Assembly: GCA_004525335.1 (NCBI GenBank)
Contig: SPCL01000066.1
Span: 1 to 10,809, forward strand
From: Thermodesulfobacteriales bacterium
Lineage (GTDB): Bacteria > Desulfobacterota_D > UBA1144 > Nemesobacterales > UBA2774
DNA: 10,809 bases
Direction of reading: 5' to 3'
Numbering within the stretch: the stretch's first letter is position 1; every line of letters begins with the position of its first letter. The notes under the pieces are model-generated. The model saw only the letters and a program-made list of their open reading frames with translations. It ran no database searches and had not been told where the DNA came from. The translations under genes and the position numbers were made by a program. Of the stretch, positions 7,488 through 10,809 are shown piece by piece.

Positions 7488-8471
7488 TTAAGTTCTTCTT
7501 TCTACTATATACTCAGCTAATGAATCCAGGGAATTTTTATAGCCGCTATCGGGCAAAGAAGAAATTGAGCTTTTAGCTTTTTCAACGTAGCTCTCGGCCA
7601 TATTATTTGTTACTTTAACACCTTTATACCTAACGACGATATCTCTCACAAAACTTAGTTCTTCCTCAGTAAAAACTTCTTCACCCGCTAGAATCTCATT
7701 TATTTTCGCTTTTTCTGAACTCGTGGCCTTTTGAATTGAATAATAGAGGGGGAGAGTCATTTTGCCCTCTATCAAGTCCTGCCCCACACCCTTTCCAAAC
7801 TCTTCTTCGGTTGATGAGTAATCAAGCGCATCATCAGTCAGCTGAAAGGCTACTCCAATATTAAATCCGTATCGGCCTACAGAGTGCTTTAATCCCTCTT
7901 CCACTCCTGCAAGTATCGCCCCTACACTGCCGCAACTTTCTAAAAGAGAAGCAGTTTTATTTTCTATAATTCCAAAACACACTTCTTCAGTTATCTCGAG
8001 CATGTTGTTCGCATTCATAACCTCAAGCACCTGCCCCTCTGCTAATTTCGCAGCAGCATCAGTAACAGCCTTGATGAGCTCCAAATCACCGCAGGCTTGA
8101 ATAAGACCAAGCGCTCGTGCCAGCATGAAATCGCCGACTAGAACTGTTGCCTTATTTCCCCAAACTATATTTGATGAAGGCTTTCCACGTCTTAATTTAG
8201 CCTCGTCTACGACATCATCATGAAGTAAGGTAGCGGTATGAATCAGCTCCAGGGCTGCTGCGGCATAGATCCTTTCTCTACCTTCTAGACGCCCGCATGC
8301 CCCGCTTGAAAGAAGAAGCACAGCCGGACGAAGCCTTTTCCCGCCACTTCCAAGCAAATATTTTGAAACCTCATACACTAAAGGTATAGGGGATTGTATA
8401 TTAGCTTCAAGCTCGTTTTCAACTTCTTCAATGTCAGAGCTGACAATAGATAGAATATCTGAGAAACCCAT
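7488..8471 (-). CDS. ispB: long-chain trans-polyprenyl diphosphate synthase (IspB/HepT family)
   Basis: 327 residues. Condenses farnesyl or geranylgeranyl diphosphate with isopentenyl diphosphate to make the side chain of a respiratory quinone. Visible: GGKRLRP near the N-terminus; the first aspartate motif HDDVVD (D85, D86, D89) followed by LRRGKPSSN; and the second motif DDALD (D213, D214, D217). The residue five before the first motif is Ala, as in E. coli IspB (from memory), with no bulky residue to stop elongation, so a long product is favoured over farnesyl or geranylgeranyl diphosphate. Chain length cannot be read from sequence. I chose ATG at 8471 because it aligns with the E. coli start; the frame extends to TTG at 8510 (340 residues), but that codon lies inside a TTGACA promoter-like hexamer. 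It ends 9 bases from the rimI stop, tail to tail. Confidence 0.9.
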   Translation of the reverse strand: MGFSDILSIVSSDIEEVENELEANIQSPIPLVYEVSKYLLGSGGKRLRPAVLLLSSGACGRLEGRERIYAAAALELIHTATLLHDDVVDEAKLRRGKPSSNIVWGNKATVLVGDFMLARALGLIQACGDLELIKAVTDAAAKLAEGQVLEVMNANNMLEITEEVCFGIIENKTASLLESCGSVGAILAGVEEGLKHSVGRYGFNIGVAFQLTDDALDYSSTEEEFGKGVGQDLIEGKMTLPLYYSIQKATSSEKAKINEILAGEEVFTEEELSFVRDIVVRYKGVKVTNNMAESYVEKAKSSISSLPDSGYKNSLDSLAEYIVERRT

Positions 8472-8481
8472 GGCGGCTTTT

Positions 8482-8510
8482 AAGTTATCTGAACACCGGA
8501 AACATGTCAA
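8482..8510 (-). promoter_or_regulatory. candidate promoter for the polyprenyl synthase, very short leader
   Basis: On the minus strand a perfect TTGACA (8510-8505) is followed after exactly 17 bases by TAACTT (8487-8482), a 3-of-6 match to the -10 consensus. Transcription would begin near 8475, only a few bases before ATG 8471. This argues against the upstream TTG at 8510 as the start codon. The -10 is weak, and several AT-rich alternatives lie further upstream. Confidence 0.35.
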
Positions 8511-8573
8511 AGCTAGAGTCTCTTATAGTATTTTAGCCAAAAATTATATAATCTATGATTATATTCAAATCCG

Positions 8574-8579
8574 TATAAT
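8574..8579 (+). promoter_or_regulatory. candidate -10 element just before sbcC
   Basis: A perfect TATAAT (8574-8579) ends 10 bases before the sbcC ATG at 8590. If used, the transcript would be almost leaderless, consistent with the absence of a Shine-Dalgarno there. No convincing -35 stands 16-18 bases upstream. A second perfect TATAAT at 8547-8552 is an alternative that would leave a leader of about 30 bases. The region is so AT-rich that chance matches are expected. Confidence 0.3.
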
Positions 8580-8589
8580 ATCTAACCAT

Positions 8590-10809
8590 ATGGTTCCATT
8601 AAAACTCTCTTTAAAAAACTTTCTAAGCTACGGCGAAAACACTTCAACACTTGATTTTAGAGGTTTTGACATAGCCTGTCTTTCCGGGAAAAACGGACAC
8701 GGCAAATCTGCGCTTATAGATGCTCTAACTTGGGCTCTGTGGGGAAAATGCCGGGTAAAAATAAAGGAGGAAGTAATAAAAAGGGGCGCAAGTGAGGCGA
8801 GGGTCGAGCTTGAGTTTGAATCAGAGAACAACATTTACAGAATACTACGAGTAATTGAGAGAAAAAAAAGCGGCACTTCAACCTCAATTAATTTGAGCAT
8901 TTTTGATACACAAACCAGCGCTTTTAAACCTTTGGATGAAGGCTCCAAAACACAAAGCACAATAGAAAAATTGCTAAAAATGGACTATAACTCATTCATA
9001 TGTTCATCATTCATATTGCAAGGCATGGCAGATGAATTTACCAAGAGAACAGCTTCTGAAAGAAAAGAGATTCTCTCGAAAATCCTCGCCCTCGATGAAT
9101 ACGAGTTAATCACAAAGAAAGCAAGGGAACATTCACAAATCTTAAACCTGGAATTAAACACACTTGAGAGCCAAGAAAAACAGCTTGAAGGTGAAATATC
9201 AAGAAAAAATATATTTGAAGAAAAGCTGCAACAAGCAAAGATTGAAGATAACGAGTTAGCAACTGAAATATCAAAATTTGAGACTATTCAATCCGAGCTA
9301 ATAGCAAAAAATGAATCCATCAAAGCCAAACTCGAGAACTTGGATCAGTTAAAGAAAGAACAGGAAGAAAACAAACAGAAAAACCTCAAATTAGATTCCG
9401 AACTTAAGCACTTAATAAGTTTAATCTCGCAAGATAAAGAAATAGTCACTAGAGAGAAGGAAATTATCAAAGGTTTTGAAAAGTATGAACTTGTTCTAAA
9501 ACAAGAGAAGATTCTAAGTGAAAAGGAGCTCGCTAAATCAAAACTTGAAATGGACTTAGAAAGTGTTCAGAACCTAATCAATTCTGAGAAAGCTAAGTTA
9601 TTGGGAGAATTAAACTCTCTTAGGGCCAAAGCAGAAGAAATACAAAAGAATCTCAGCAATGTTCAGGCAGTCACATCGAGGGAAGATGAAATTACCCTTG
9701 GATACAAAAAATTTGCAGAGCTTCACAAACAAGACGGCGAACTCGAAAAGAAAAAAAATCTAATGCAGGAACTCAACTCTAAGCAAATGGAGTTAGATAA
9801 CAAAATTGAACAAAAAAGAATTGAGATTGAATCCTCCTTGTTAGAGCTTAATTCCAGAACCCGTGACTTAAGGTCTAAATCTGAACACAAAGAAGGCTTA
9901 GTCAAAGAGATCAAGGAGTTGAATCTCAAACTTAAACTTGTAAAAGAATCTCAGAGTGAGATTGATAACAATAACGAAACTCTAAATAAATTGAGAGAAA
10001 AGAAAAGCTCAATTATTTCAGAATTGTCTAATCTCAACAGCAGAAAAGAAGAAGAGATAATAAAGTTAGGTGTTCTAAGTGCCGAGATCAAAGACCCTCA
10101 CTGTCCTTTGTGTGAATCGCCGCTTGAGACAGAGGCAAGAGAGGCTCTAATAGAAAAACTTGAAGCAGCGAAGTCGAATTTGGAAGCGAAGATACTAGAA
10201 AACCAGGCAACTGTAGAGAAATTAAAATTAGATGAGCAGAAATTGTTAAATGACATAGAAAACTTTGAATCTAAAACAAAAAACATGGCTTCTCTTAGCA
10301 AGGAGCTTGGTGAAAAAGAGCAAAACTTAAAAGAATCTGAGCTTGCCTCAAAAGAATTAGAAAAAACCTCAAAAGAATCAGAATTACTTACTAACTATAT
10401 TAAAGACAAAACATATATTCAGGAATTTAGTAAAGCCTTAAACAATTTAAGGGAGAAGACATCAAGCCTGGATTATGATTCTGACAAACACATATTCATA
10501 AAAAAGGAACTTGAGGAGTTCCGGAAATTTGTAACAGAAAATGAAATACTAAAGACTGATAAGCTCAAAGAATCTCAATACGCCAAAGAACTAAAGGAAG
10601 TTCTTTCAAAAATTGAGCCTCTTGCAGAGAAACTCACAGAAGAAAGCTATTCGCTTGAAAACAGAAAGAAGGTTTTCGAAGTTCAAGCTGCCCTGAAAAA
10701 ACTTAGTTATGATCAGATTAAGCACGTGAATTTAAAAAGAGAATCCATGAGCCTTGAGATATATGTTAGAGAAAAAGAAAGTCTCGAGAAGGCAAAGCTC
10801 GGACTAAGC
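8590..10809 (+). CDS. sbcC: SbcC/Rad50-type SMC-like ATPase, C-terminus off the right edge
   Basis: 740 residues are visible and the frame is open to the last base; full-length relatives have about 1000. This is the ATPase arm of the SbcCD (Mre11-Rad50-like) nuclease that processes DNA ends, hairpins and protein-blocked breaks. The N-terminus PLKLSLKNFLSYGENTSTLDF leads into Walker A GKNGHGKS (33-40), then DALTWALWGKCR. The Q-loop is at Q144 in FILQGMADEF, followed by the typical ERKEILSKILALDEYE. A long Lys/Glu-rich coiled coil runs from about residue 165 to 500, turns at the zinc hook CPLC (C505, C508), and returns through the end of the window. The signature motif, Walker B and D-loop lie beyond the edge. 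ATG 8590 has no ribosome site. The expected nuclease partner SbcD is not upstream; it may be downstream or elsewhere. Confidence 0.92.
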   Translation, partial: MVPLKLSLKNFLSYGENTSTLDFRGFDIACLSGKNGHGKSALIDALTWALWGKCRVKIKEEVIKRGASEARVELEFESENNIYRILRVIERKKSGTSTSINLSIFDTQTSAFKPLDEGSKTQSTIEKLLKMDYNSFICSSFILQGMADEFTKRTASERKEILSKILALDEYELITKKAREHSQILNLELNTLESQEKQLEGEISRKNIFEEKLQQAKIEDNELATEISKFETIQSELIAKNESIKAKLENLDQLKKEQEENKQKNLKLDSELKHLISLISQDKEIVTREKEIIKGFEKYELVLKQEKILSEKELAKSKLEMDLESVQNLINSEKAKLLGELNSLRAKAEEIQKNLSNVQAVTSREDEITLGYKKFAELHKQDGELEKKKNLMQELNSKQMELDNKIEQKRIEIESSLLELNSRTRDLRSKSEHKEGLVKEIKELNLKLKLVKESQSEIDNNNETLNKLREKKSSIISELSNLNSRKEEEIIKLGVLSAEIKDPHCPLCESPLETEAREALIEKLEAAKSNLEAKILENQATVEKLKLDEQKLLNDIENFESKTKNMASLSKELGEKEQNLKESELASKELEKTSKESELLTNYIKDKTYIQEFSKALNNLREKTSSLDYDSDKHIFIKKELEEFRKFVTENEILKTDKLKESQYAKELKEVLSKIEPLAEKLTEESYSLENRKKVFEVQAALKKLSYDQIKHVNLKRESMSLEIYVREKESLEKAKLGLS

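Noticed and set aside
7469..7502. Bidirectional terminator at the rimI / polyprenyl synthase junction
   Set aside because: An A-rich/T-rich imperfect stem with one bulge and a 17-base loop can be drawn, but it has no GC base and no clear T-run beyond it.
8472..8510. Extended N-terminus of the polyprenyl synthase from TTG 8510
   Set aside because: The 13 extra residues are not family-like and the TTG overlaps a TTGACA promoter hexamer; ATG 8471 aligns with known starts.

Overview
The window is an ordinary chromosomal metabolic and housekeeping segment of about 10.8 kb. It is moderately AT-rich and uses many ATA, AGA and AGG codons. I found no mobile element, CRISPR array, RNA gene or clear sign of recent transfer. 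The genes suggest a heme-containing, respiring and probably Gram-negative bacterium: an exported c-type cytochrome fused to an iron permease, a Fur-like operator, a long-chain polyprenyl diphosphate synthase of the kind that makes quinone tails, and a two-subunit cobalamin-dependent methylmalonyl-CoA mutase. The sequence alone does not fix the phylum.

Layout: (1) 1-1506, minus strand, is the N-terminal 502 residues of a cytochrome c / FTR1 iron permease; the rest lies off the left edge. (2) 1507-1704 is a divergent promoter region with a strong match to a Fur box (1555-1574) on the permease side and a candidate sigma-70 promoter for the mutase genes. (3) 1705-6963, plus strand, holds mutA, mutB and meaB: the catalytically degenerate small subunit, the catalytic B12-binding large subunit, and the GTPase chaperone that guards the mutase. 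(4) 7011-7478, plus strand, is a RimI-type protein N-acetyltransferase, possibly read through from meaB. (5) 7488-8471, minus strand, is an IspB-type polyprenyl diphosphate synthase, tail to tail with rimI across 9 bases. (6) 8472-8589 is a second divergent, very AT-rich promoter region. (7) 8590-10809, plus strand, is the first 740 residues of an SbcC/Rad50 SMC-like ATPase with Walker A, Q-loop and a CPLC zinc hook, running off the right edge.

How they work together: mutA, mutB and meaB form one functional unit interconverting methylmalonyl-CoA and succinyl-CoA (propionate metabolism), with MeaB protecting the cofactor. The permease faces away and is probably repressed by iron-loaded Fur. 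rimI, the prenyl synthase and sbcC are housekeeping genes with no evident link to the mutase. I see no strong case for a previously undescribed system. The points most worth a second look are the Fur-controlled heme-permease fusion, its awkward start codon, the near-leaderless promoter geometry at the second divergent region, and sbcC without sbcD directly upstream.
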